A stretch of 64,000 nucleotides of DNA from assembly GCF_001183605.1 (NCBI RefSeq), contig NZ_LFXJ01000010.1, positions 248,001 through 312,000 of the forward strand. Direction: 5' to 3'. The stretch is from Lysinibacillus xylanilyticus (GTDB taxonomy: Bacteria > Bacillota > Bacilli > Bacillales_A > Planococcaceae). Each line of letters begins with the position of its first letter. Positions within the stretch are counted from its first letter, which is position 1. Position numbers and translations under genes: made by a program. Positions 1-7,124 of the stretch are shown in pieces. A model generated the notes under the pieces. It ran no database searches. It was not told the DNA's origin and saw only the letters and a list, made by a program, of their open reading frames with translations.

Positions 1-1138
1 TATGTTTAATCTCACCATTCTCGTTTTTATAGTAGGAACGACCCTTACTTAAAGCAGATGGGATTAATGTGACATCGGCATGTTTTAAATACCCAATATG
101 ACCTGCTAAACGAACTTTTACTTGTGTCGCATCACTGCTTAAATACTCCATTTCTGTATTAGCAGCAACAGCGATTTGGTCATTAATTGTTTCAGATTTA
201 AGTGCTACATAATTATTAGTTACAACAAAACCCGATGACATTTTCATAATTTTATCATTTAGCGTAATGACAAGCGTATTTTTTGACATAGCTTTTTCAG
301 CAGCGTCAAAGCTAGAGAAGGCTTGGCTACCAACAAGATTGCCATTGGAAATTTCTTTTACGATGAAATTAGTAGAGTTGCCATTACCCGTATCACCATC
401 AGTATTGCCGTTATTGCCGTTGTTCCCGTTGTTTCCGTTGTTCCCGTTGTTCCCGTTGTTTCCGTTGTTCCCGTTGTTGCCGTTATTGCCATTGTTGCCA
501 TTATTACTAGAATTACCACCATTATTTTTAACATCGTCAGCTAGATGTATCAAGCGTAGTACAAATGTAGATGCCTCGCCAATTGTGGCATTATCTTTTG
601 GTAAAAATAAGTTATTAGAGCTACCTTTAATAAGCCCTAATTGTGCTCCAATAGCAATGTCTTGGCGGAAGTCTTTAAAAATAGCTGCATTATCCTTAAA
701 AGTAATGGATGACGTACCTTTAGGGATTTTTAGATAATCAACAGCTCTAATTAGCATAACAGCCATATGCTCTCTTGAAATATGTGCATCTGGTTTAAAT
801 GAACCATCTGTATAACCTGTGATAATACCAGCAGTAGCAGCTAGCTTAATATCTTTTGCAAATAAATATGTATCTGGGACATCTGTAAAAGTAATATTAT
901 CTTTTTTCTCAAGGTTTAAAGCCTTTGCTATGTAAGTAGCAAATTCACCGCGTGTGACAGTGTCATTTGGACGATAGCTTCCATTTGCATCTTGCTTTAA
1001 TGCACCTTTGGAAATTAAATAGCGTAGACCACTTTCATGCATATGTCCTGAGAGCTCATCAGCATATGCCATGTTGGGTTGCCAAATAAGCAAGCTAACA
1101 AGTGCCATTACCACCGTTATTATTGATAGTTTTTTCAT
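1..1138 (-). CDS. SLH-domain surface protein (partial, C-terminus off the left edge)
   Basis: This is an exported, wall-anchored protein of which 379 codons are visible, and the frame is still open at base 1. The start at 1138 follows an AGGAGGG ribosome site. Residues 1-26 are a signal peptide (cleavage near AYA-DE). Three S-layer-homology repeats follow at about 28-76, 84-137 and 147-200, with typical pieces such as ITGYTDGSFKPD. Next comes an Asn/Gly-only linker built from NGN triplets (about residues 204-250), then a globular region ending at SYYKNENGEIKH. SLH domains bind pyruvylated secondary cell-wall polymer. The last visible residues remind me of the region before the catalytic part of SLH-type glucosaminidases, but the enzyme part is outside the window, so that function is inference. 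Confidence 0.85.
   Translation of the reverse strand, partial: MKKLSIITVVMALVSLLIWQPNMAYADELSGHMHESGLRYLISKGALKQDANGSYRPNDTVTRGEFATYIAKALNLEKKDNITFTDVPDTYLFAKDIKLAATAGIITGYTDGSFKPDAHISREHMAVMLIRAVDYLKIPKGTSSITFKDNAAIFKDFRQDIAIGAQLGLIKGSSNNLFLPKDNATIGEASTFVLRLIHLADDVKNNGGNSSNNGNNGNNGNNGNNGNNGNNGNNGNNGNNGNNGNTDGDTGNGNSTNFIVKEISNGNLVGSQAFSSFDAAEKAMSKNTLVITLNDKIMKMSSGFVVTNNYVALKSETINDQIAVAANTEMEYLSSDATQVKVRLAGHIGYLKHADVTLIPSALSKGRSYYKNENGEIKH
407..500 (-). repeat. 9-bp tandem repeat coding for an Asn-Gly-Asn linker
   Basis: About ten near-identical 9-bp units (GTTGTTCCC on the + strand) code for the low-complexity NGN linker of the SLH protein. Third-position changes are frequent and silent. Such an array can change length by slippage without breaking the frame. 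Confidence 0.85.
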
Positions 1139-1389
1139 AGTTTTTTTACCCTCCTAAGCTCCTATTATTTTACCAAAGTTGGAGAATTAAGATAAGGGTC
1201 AAATGTTAGATATAACATAAAATATACCAACAAAAATTTACCATTAACTATACTTTTGAGCTATGTTTATGGAAATCGATAGAGGCTTTGTAAAACAATG
1301 AATAAATTCGGAAGAAATTTTATACTGAGGCGCGCAAAGAATCATGTTTGGCTGCTTCTTTGAGAGTATGTCCGCACGAATAGAAAAAA
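1139..1389. other. Intergenic leader of the SLH gene
   Basis: This AT-rich spacer holds the AGGAGGG ribosome site of the SLH gene at about 1150. I could not place a convincing -35/-10 pair. The right end runs into the terminator of the peptidase gene. Confidence 0.5.
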
Positions 1390-1445
1390 CCTCTCACCGA
1401 CATTAAGTCATGAAAGCAACTTAACTGGTGAGAGGGATTTTTTAT
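1384..1445 (-). terminator. Terminator of the S41 peptidase gene
   Basis: A perfect 9-bp stem (CCTCTCACC with GGTGAGAGG, 1390-1398 and 1427-1435), an inner TTAAGT/ACTTAA stem, and a T-run on the minus strand. Confidence 0.85.
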
Positions 1446-2824
1446 TTTTTCGTTGTTGTTATACGCAGATAAAAACCTTGCTGCGCTTTGTTAGCTTTTT
1501 GTTCCTTTGGGTGGGCAAGGAGCATATACTCTCGCCCTGGAGTTAAAGGTTTTGATGGAGTTATAGTTAATGAAAGACCATCTACTTTAGCTGTAATAGG
1601 CACTTCATTACCACCTAAAGCAATTAGCTGAATCTTATCCTCAGACATTTGTGAAGAAAGTGTAGAAGGGACTTTCACTGTTAAATTTTTAGTATCCGAA
1701 ACATTTTTTAAACTTGCAAGCTCTTTGTAATTTGTATATTGGGCTTTAATTGCATCATAATGCGCCTGGAAAATAGGAGCAGTCTTTGTTTGGATGTTCG
1801 GTTTTACCCCAACTTCATTAATTGTTTTCCCTAAAGGACCTGTAAAATTACCGATTGTAAGCTTTAAATAGCTACCATCCTGCAGTTCAAAAAAGCCCTG
1901 CATACAGCCTTTTCCATACGTAGTTTCTCCATATAAAATAGCAGACTTCTGATCTTGTAATGTCGCTGCTAACATTTCAGAGGCGCTAGCACTATAGCGG
2001 TTTACGAGAATACGTGTATCAGCTGGGAATTTTTCATTTTGATTGACTGCACGTACTTTATAAGAGGCATGTGCTTCTTCCAGTAAAAAGGCGATTTTCG
2101 CTTTCGGGAAAAGCCCTGTAATCTCCTGAGCCGTTGTTACATAGCCTCCGCCATTGTTTTGTAAATCCAATATAAAAGAAGTTGCACCACGCTGTTGTAA
2201 CTGAATTAGCGCATCCTTTACAAGCTTCGCACCGTCTTCTGAGAAGGATGACATAGCAATATATCCTACATTCCCAAATAGTAATCCAGATTCCACATTC
2301 GGTAATGTGAATTTTTTTCTTGTAATGGTTGAAGTAGAAGTTTTACCATCTGCATGTCGCAGTGTCACTTCTATTTTAGTGTTTTCATCACCAGCTAATA
2401 GGGATGAGGCTTCTTGTGTAGAGCTTCCTGCTACGGATTGCCCGTTAATGGTAATAATAGTGTCTCCAGCAACTACACCAGCATCAAAGGCACCGCTATT
2501 CTCAAACACTTGTAAAATATGAATGCCATCTTCATGCTCTTCGATGATTACACCAATCCCAATTGTTGAAAGTTCGATGCTATTGATAAATTCCTCAAAT
2601 TCCTTTTTCGTAAAATATGTAGAATAAGGATCTAGCATTTCGATAATTTCAGGAATTGTTTTAGCTTTTTGCAAATCACCATGGATAGTTCCAACATAAT
2701 TTTCCTCAATAATACCCTTGATTTCCTTTACAAGCTGTTGTTCATTGCTTGCAGCAGAAGCATTTGTAAATGGAAAGATGAAAAAGCTTAGAACGAATAC
2801 AAAAGACCACAATACTTTTTTCAT
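1442..2824 (-). CDS. S41 family C-terminal processing peptidase (CtpA/CtpB type)
   Basis: A secreted or membrane-tethered serine protease of 460 aa. Residues 1-24 are a signal peptide, a PDZ domain spans about 85-165, and the S41 catalytic domain about 185-330. The SASASE motif lies at 278-283 and the basic residue in GKG at 305. The 25-residue spacing matches the Ser-Lys dyad of Tsp/CtpB, giving S280 and K305. Length is close to B. subtilis CtpA/CtpB. The C-terminal 80 residues look like a beta-rich Ig-like domain rather than the usual peptidoglycan-binding domain. It is a single gene with its own promoter and terminator. Substrates cannot be told from sequence. Confidence 0.88.
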   Translation of the reverse strand: MKKVLWSFVFVLSFFIFPFTNASAASNEQQLVKEIKGIIEENYVGTIHGDLQKAKTIPEIIEMLDPYSTYFTKKEFEEFINSIELSTIGIGVIIEEHEDGIHILQVFENSGAFDAGVVAGDTIITINGQSVAGSSTQEASSLLAGDENTKIEVTLRHADGKTSTSTITRKKFTLPNVESGLLFGNVGYIAMSSFSEDGAKLVKDALIQLQQRGATSFILDLQNNGGGYVTTAQEITGLFPKAKIAFLLEEAHASYKVRAVNQNEKFPADTRILVNRYSASASEMLAATLQDQKSAILYGETTYGKGCMQGFFELQDGSYLKLTIGNFTGPLGKTINEVGVKPNIQTKTAPIFQAHYDAIKAQYTNYKELASLKNVSDTKNLTVKVPSTLSSQMSEDKIQLIALGGNEVPITAKVDGLSLTITPSKPLTPGREYMLLAHPKEQKANKAQQGFYLRITTTKK

Positions 2825-2850
2825 AGGACACCTCTTTTCAAATTATCTTT

Positions 2851-2880
2851 ATTATACATGAATTTCCATATAACCGTTAA
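2851..2880 (-). promoter_or_regulatory. Putative sigma-A promoter of the S41 peptidase
   Basis: TTAACG and TATAAT read on the minus strand with an 18-bp spacer, about 30 bases before the start codon. The -35 box is only a 4/6 match. Confidence 0.5.
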
Positions 2881-2902
2881 TAGTAAAAGGAAGGGATTAC
2901 CT

Positions 2903-3013
2903 ACAAAAAAAGAATCTGCTAGCCTTTTGCGAAAAAGAAAGTTTATGCAAGATTCCTAGACAGTCATTGTCTAAAAGAAGCATGAGGCTTATTCGCAAAA
3001 GAAAGCAGATTCT
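2903..3013 (-). terminator. Large bipartite terminator of brnQ
   Basis: Two 22-base arms (2911-2932 and 2992-3013, both reading AGAATCTGCT...TTTTGCGAA) enclose a 59-base loop with its own TAGACA/TGTCTA hairpin. On the minus strand a run of seven T follows. It is longer than an ordinary terminator. Confidence 0.75.
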
Positions 3014-3030
3014 AGTTAGATGAAGAACTT

Positions 3031-4350
3031 TTATTTTTTTATTAGCTTATGAATAATAAAGCCGATAAGCGCACCGATTATTGCAGGTACAAGCCATGCC
3101 AAACTTTGCTCGTATAATGGTAAAGCTTTTAAAGTGTTCACATATGGTGTGATTGTAATCTTCATTTCCTTTAAACCATCATTCAGACTAACAAAGAATG
3201 TAGGAATTAATGCTAAAATGTATACAATTTTTCCACCTTTAAAGAAGTTATCGAAAAGCGACAGAACCATTAACACCATCGCTAGCGGATAGATGATTAA
3301 TAATACAGGTAGTGATGCGCTAATAATTGTAGAAAGACCTACGTTTGTTATAGCGGTACTGAATATTGTGAAAATTACTAAAAACGTTTTATACGAAACT
3401 TTAGGAAATAGTTTATTGAAAAATTGAGCATTAGCAGTCAGTAAACCTACAGCAGTAGATATACACGCTAGTAAAATTGTAGCTGATAATATGATACTTC
3501 CAAGACTACCAAAAAGAGCTTCAGCGGACTTCGCAATAATAGTACCACCATTATCAAAAGTACCAATTGCATCAACACTAGTGTTACCAATTTGTCCAAG
3601 TGAGATATAGACAAATGATAAGCCAAGAGCGGCAACAATTCCCGCGAAAATTGTCGTTTTGACTTGCTTTTTAGTATCCGACATACCCATGTCGCGCAAT
3701 GCTTGCAAAATAACGATTCCGAAAACAAGTGCACTTAGTACATCCATTGTTAAGTAGCCTTGAACAAAGCCTTCTGTCAACGGTGACGTAGTGTATTTTC
3801 CTATAGCTGCCCCTGGTTCACCCATTGGGGAAATAAAGCTTTTAATCGCTAGAAGTAAAATAACGGCTAATAGAGCAGGCGTTAAAATTTTCCCTACGCG
3901 ATCGACAAGCTTTGAAGGGTTGATAGCTAAGAAAAGTATAAAGGTAAAAAATACTACAGAAGTAATGAAAAGTGGTGCCCAATGATCAGTTGCTGCCTCT
4001 GGGAGAAATGGGGCGATCGCAATTTCATAGGATACAGAACCTGTACGCGGTACTGCAAAAAATGGTCCAATCGCTAAATAAACGATTGATGTAAAAATAA
4101 TACCAAAGGTAGGGCTGACACGATTAGCAAGTATTTGTAGATCGCCACCTGCTTTCGCAATAGCAACAATTGCTAATAACGGTAATCCAACACCTGTTAT
4201 TAAGAAACCAATCATTGCTGTCGTTATATGTTCACCAGCTTGTTGACCTAATAATGGGGGGAAGATAATATTTCCAGCACCTAAAAATAAGGCAAATAAT
4301 AGTAAACCTACTGCCAAATTTTCCTTGATGAAATGCAAGATATTTTTCAT
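3031..4350 (-). CDS. brnQ: Branched-chain amino acid:cation symporter (BrnQ family)
   Basis: An integral membrane carrier taking up leucine, isoleucine and valine with Na+ or H+. The sequence is almost entirely hydrophobic segments (about 12) and opens with the family signature FALFLGAGNIIFPP near the N-terminus. I chose the ATG at 4350 (439 aa, usual family length) because AAAGGAG precedes it. An in-frame ATG at 4425 would add 25 residues unlike the family and has no ribosome site. It stands alone, divergent from the LysM gene. I looked for a T-box in the leader and saw none. Confidence 0.88.
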   Translation of the reverse strand: MKNILHFIKENLAVGLLLFALFLGAGNIIFPPLLGQQAGEHITTAMIGFLITGVGLPLLAIVAIAKAGGDLQILANRVSPTFGIIFTSIVYLAIGPFFAVPRTGSVSYEIAIAPFLPEAATDHWAPLFITSVVFFTFILFLAINPSKLVDRVGKILTPALLAVILLLAIKSFISPMGEPGAAIGKYTTSPLTEGFVQGYLTMDVLSALVFGIVILQALRDMGMSDTKKQVKTTIFAGIVAALGLSFVYISLGQIGNTSVDAIGTFDNGGTIIAKSAEALFGSLGSIILSATILLACISTAVGLLTANAQFFNKLFPKVSYKTFLVIFTIFSTAITNVGLSTIISASLPVLLIIYPLAMVLMVLSLFDNFFKGGKIVYILALIPTFFVSLNDGLKEMKITITPYVNTLKALPLYEQSLAWLVPAIIGALIGFIIHKLIKK

Positions 4351-4599
4351 AAAAATAAAAACTCCTTTAAGATTGAAAAGATTAAACTTTCTAAAAATTT
4401 TAAATACAGAAGTGTATGTTATCATACGAATACTAATCTTGCAATTAATATTCTATTATAACTTGTAAGAATCTGTCGGAATCGGTAAGATTCATAAATT
4501 GTTTGAAAAATAGTCACTTTTTCCGATATCTGATTTTTAAAAAATCTAGTATGATAGACACACAAGGAAATATTTTAGCACGAACGGAGGCAAATTGAT

Positions 4600-5520
4600 A
4601 TGAAAAAGACAAAAAAATTAAGAATCCTTGCTTTAAGCACTATTGCTACTTCTTTTTTAGCATTACAGACCGCAGAAGCAGCAACATATACCGTACAAAA
4701 AGGAGATACTTTATCTAAAATCGCTTCAAACCATAAAGTAACAGTACAAGACATAAAAACTTGGAACAATTTAAAGAATGATATGATTTATGTCGCACAA
4801 AAGCTTGAAATTTCAAACTATGCTACTAATGACACGGCAAAACCTTCAAATCCATCAACAACAAATCCATCAACAACAAAACCGACAACACCATCAAAAA
4901 CGACAGCTGTTTCCCATACAGTAGTTAAAGGCGATTCATTATCCAAAATCGCTAAGCAATATAACGTGACAATAAAGGAAATTAAAGACTGGAATGGACT
5001 AACGGTAGACACTATCTACATTGGACAGGTGTTAAAATTATCTTCAGAGTCTTCAGTATCCGAGAGTGAAACAGTACATAATAACGGAACTTCAGGTGCG
5101 GGAACATCATCAGGAACGTCTAATGATTCTACAGCTAATGGACAAGCTGTTTATAAGAAAACAGTAGATGTAGCTAATTCAGTAGTAGGAACACCATATC
5201 TCTACGGTGGCAACACACCTGAAGGTCTAGATTGCAGTGGCCTTATTTACTATGCCTTTAATCAAGGTGGTTTAAAAATTGGAAGAGAAAGTAGCGAAGG
5301 ATATTTTAACGGTAATACAACACAAGTTAACAATCCGATAGCGGGAGATTTAGTATTCTTCCAAAATACGTATAAAGACGGTATATCTCATATGGGTATT
5401 TATATAGGCAACAACAAATTTATCCATGCCGGGACAGACGGTGTTGAAATTTCGGACGTTACATACTCTTACTGGTCTACAAGATTAGTAGCTTATAAAC
5501 GATTCGACGCAATAAAATAA
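4600..5520 (+). CDS. LysM-NlpC/P60 peptidoglycan endopeptidase
   Basis: An exported D,L-endopeptidase that cleaves wall peptides (LytE/CwlS type), 306 aa. There is a signal peptide at 1-27, LysM domains at about 29-72 and 105-147 (TVQKGDTLSKIA and TVVKGDSLSKIA), Ser/Thr/Pro-rich linkers, and an NlpC/P60 domain at about 185-305. The catalytic Cys is in LDCSG (C212) and the His in ISHMGIYIG (H264); a polar third residue near H276 is expected. GGAGG precedes the ATG. The gene is monocistronic with a terminator directly behind it. Confidence 0.92.
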   Translation: MKKTKKLRILALSTIATSFLALQTAEAATYTVQKGDTLSKIASNHKVTVQDIKTWNNLKNDMIYVAQKLEISNYATNDTAKPSNPSTTNPSTTKPTTPSKTTAVSHTVVKGDSLSKIAKQYNVTIKEIKDWNGLTVDTIYIGQVLKLSSESSVSESETVHNNGTSGAGTSSGTSNDSTANGQAVYKKTVDVANSVVGTPYLYGGNTPEGLDCSGLIYYAFNQGGLKIGRESSEGYFNGNTTQVNNPIAGDLVFFQNTYKDGISHMGIYIGNNKFIHAGTDGVEISDVTYSYWSTRLVAYKRFDAIK

Positions 5521-5523
5521 AGT

Positions 5524-5564
5524 AAAAGCGATTTTTGCAAATACATGCAGAAATCGCTTTTTTT
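5524..5564 (+). terminator. Terminator of the LysM-NlpC/P60 gene
   Basis: AAAAGCGATTT pairs with AAATCGCTTTT, followed by T's. Confidence 0.88.
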
Positions 5565-5615
5565 CATGGAGCTAGTCAGGATCGATGAAAGGAAGATCAA
5601 CATCTTTACGGGAGA

Positions 5616-6046
5616 GATGTGAATACTCGCGCGGGTGGAGAATACTCGCGGAGGGGGATCGAATACTCGCTCGAGGGGAGTGAATACTCGCGCGGGGGGA
5701 GTGAATACTCGCGGAGGGGGATCGAATACCCGCGGAAGGGAAGGAAATACTCGCGGAGGGGGATCGAATACTTGCGGATGGGATCGAATACTTGCGGAGG
5801 GGAGTGAATACTCGCGCGGGGGGATCAAATACTCGCGGAAGGGGAGTAAATACTCGCGCGAGGGGAGTGAATACTCGCGGAGGGGGATCGAATACTCGCG
5901 GAAGGGGAGTAAATACTCGCGCGGGAGGAGTGAATACTCGCGGAAGGGAAGGAAATACTCGCGCGGGGGGATCAAATACTCGCGGAAGAGAAGTGAATAC
6001 TCGGAAGGCAGAGAAATACCCCCAAAGGGAAGTAAATACCCATGCA
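5616..6046. repeat. 21-bp degenerate tandem array R1 (21 units)
   Basis: Units share the core AATACTCGCGG plus a G-rich remainder. The core begins at 5622, 5641, 5662, 5683, 5704 and so on to 6035. Fifteen of the 20 intervals are exactly 21 bp and the rest 19 or 20. Units alternate in subtype (GTGAATAC / ATCGAATAC / AAATAC). Long open frames cross the array in several frames only because 21 is a multiple of 3. The array fills the space between the convergent terminators of the LysM gene and slaP. Its GC content is visibly above the neighbourhood. A related array is at 10845-11012. Confidence 0.9.
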
Positions 6047-6051
6047 AGGCA

Positions 6052-6092
6052 ATAAAAAAATCCCTTCTTTCTATGAAAAAAGAAGGGATTTC
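6052..6092 (-). terminator. Terminator of the secA2-slaP operon
   Basis: AAATCCCTTCTTT pairs with AAAGAAGGGATTT (6058-6070 and 6079-6091). On the minus strand it is followed by a seven-T run. Confidence 0.85.
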
Positions 6093-6114
6093 AATATTTA
6101 TTCCGCATTAACGG

Positions 6115-6183
6115 GCAGTAATTTGTACCGAAAGCGAAGCGTCAGGTACAAGTCTCTCCTTCAAATGCAGGGAGATTAACTGC
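6115..6183. repeat. Dispersed hairpin module inside a three-way-junction fold
   Basis: Hairpin TTGTACC / GGTACAA (6123-6129, 6145-6151) encloses the loop GAAAGCGAAGCGTCA, which recurs elsewhere in the window. A second hairpin TCTCTCC/GGGAGA follows. GCAGT at 6115 and ACTGC at 6179 close both. It lies between the slaP stop codon and its terminator. Confidence 0.6.
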
Positions 6184-6224
6184 TCGTAAAATCTGATTGG
6201 TGAAGTACTGATTAAAGTTTCATT

Positions 6225-7124
6225 TTATTGTGTTACGCGTGCTGTCCAACGAGAAAGGTCGGCATCTTTTGCGTCAACAAGCTCTGCAGGGAAGACGAAT
6301 GTCCAAGGCTTCGTTGAGTTCGGTTGTACAGTTAATACTGGATCCATTGTAAATGAACCATTAGCAATTTGTTTACCTGTTGCATCTATAATTTCTAGCG
6401 GTAATTGTTCTAGATTAATAGCTTTATTGTGTCCATTTCGGATAAAAATCGATACATTTAGATTGCCATTATCAGCCAGTTTTGCTTGTAAGCCAGTGAA
6501 GTTTACTTCAGTTTCACCTAACTTTGGTAAAGTATCGACGATTTTGGCAAGCTCTTCTTTTTGAGCTGCGGGTAATTGTTTTTCCCATGATGGATCTAAT
6601 TCTAATTGATGACCACGAAGGGAAACAAGGTTGAAGGCAATTTTCCAACCATCTTCAGGAACTTCATCTACTTTAATTGTAGATTTTTCAAATTCAAACA
6701 CCCATGGGCGAGCGCTTTCTGCTGGAATTGTGCCAAGTGCTTTAAAATCGAATTTTTTAGATGCTACAAGCTCATCATTTTTATCCATGATGAAAAGTTC
6801 AATTTCTCCTAGCTCGATTGCTTGTGCTAAGGATGAGCGGAAAAATGCACGAACAAGCCATTTACCAGAGCGTTTGCTTTCTTCAATACTAATAGAAGAA
6901 AGAGATAATTGATTTGGTTTCAATGGTTCTAGCTCATTTGCAAGGAAGTTGAAAATGTATTTTTGTTCCTGTGGTACATCCCAATCTGGATGGAATGAAA
7001 GCTTTGTCTCAACATCGCGATTATCGCCTGAATTAGTTGAAGCGTTTCCTAGTAAGTCTTTTGAGTCAATTGTGTTTTCTTGAACGATTTTGTCCGATTT
7101 TTTAAAGAATGAAAATAAGCCCAT
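6225..7124 (-). CDS. slaP: Accessory Sec system S-layer assembly protein
   Basis: A cytoplasmic partner of SecA2 in secretion of S-layer proteins, as known for Bacillus anthracis SlaP. The 299-aa protein has no signal peptide. It is an internal duplication: residues 41-170 and 174-299 both start L-x-F/L-x-PDW/PSW, carry an FF/IF-R-S/N strand, and end in PWxFxF. The start overlaps the secA2 stop by one base (TAATG on the minus strand), with GGAGG inside secA2, so translation is coupled. A terminator follows. Confidence 0.85.
   Translation of the reverse strand: MGLFSFFKKSDKIVQENTIDSKDLLGNASTNSGDNRDVETKLSFHPDWDVPQEQKYIFNFLANELEPLKPNQLSLSSISIEESKRSGKWLVRAFFRSSLAQAIELGEIELFIMDKNDELVASKKFDFKALGTIPAESARPWVFEFEKSTIKVDEVPEDGWKIAFNLVSLRGHQLELDPSWEKQLPAAQKEELAKIVDTLPKLGETEVNFTGLQAKLADNGNLNVSIFIRNGHNKAINLEQLPLEIIDATGKQIANGSFTMDPVLTVQPNSTKPWTFVFPAELVDAKDADLSRWTARVTQ

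Noticed and set aside
267..737. Open frame on the + strand with PLFPLFPLFP repeats
   Set aside because: It is the antisense shadow of the Asn-Gly linker of the SLH protein on the minus strand.
4351..4574. T-box or other amino-acid riboswitch in front of brnQ
   Set aside because: No T-box core sequence and no antiterminator/terminator pair is visible in the leader.
5616..6046. CRISPR array
   Set aside because: Units are contiguous and degenerate with no unique spacers, and no cas genes are present.
5493..6111. Long open frames through the 5.6-6.0 kb array (NTRGRGV / EYSRKGSKYSR-type peptides) as repeat proteins
   Set aside because: Frames stay open in several phases on both strands because the unit is 21 bp. 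There is no ribosome site, and the array has 19- and 20-bp steps that break any constant peptide repeat.
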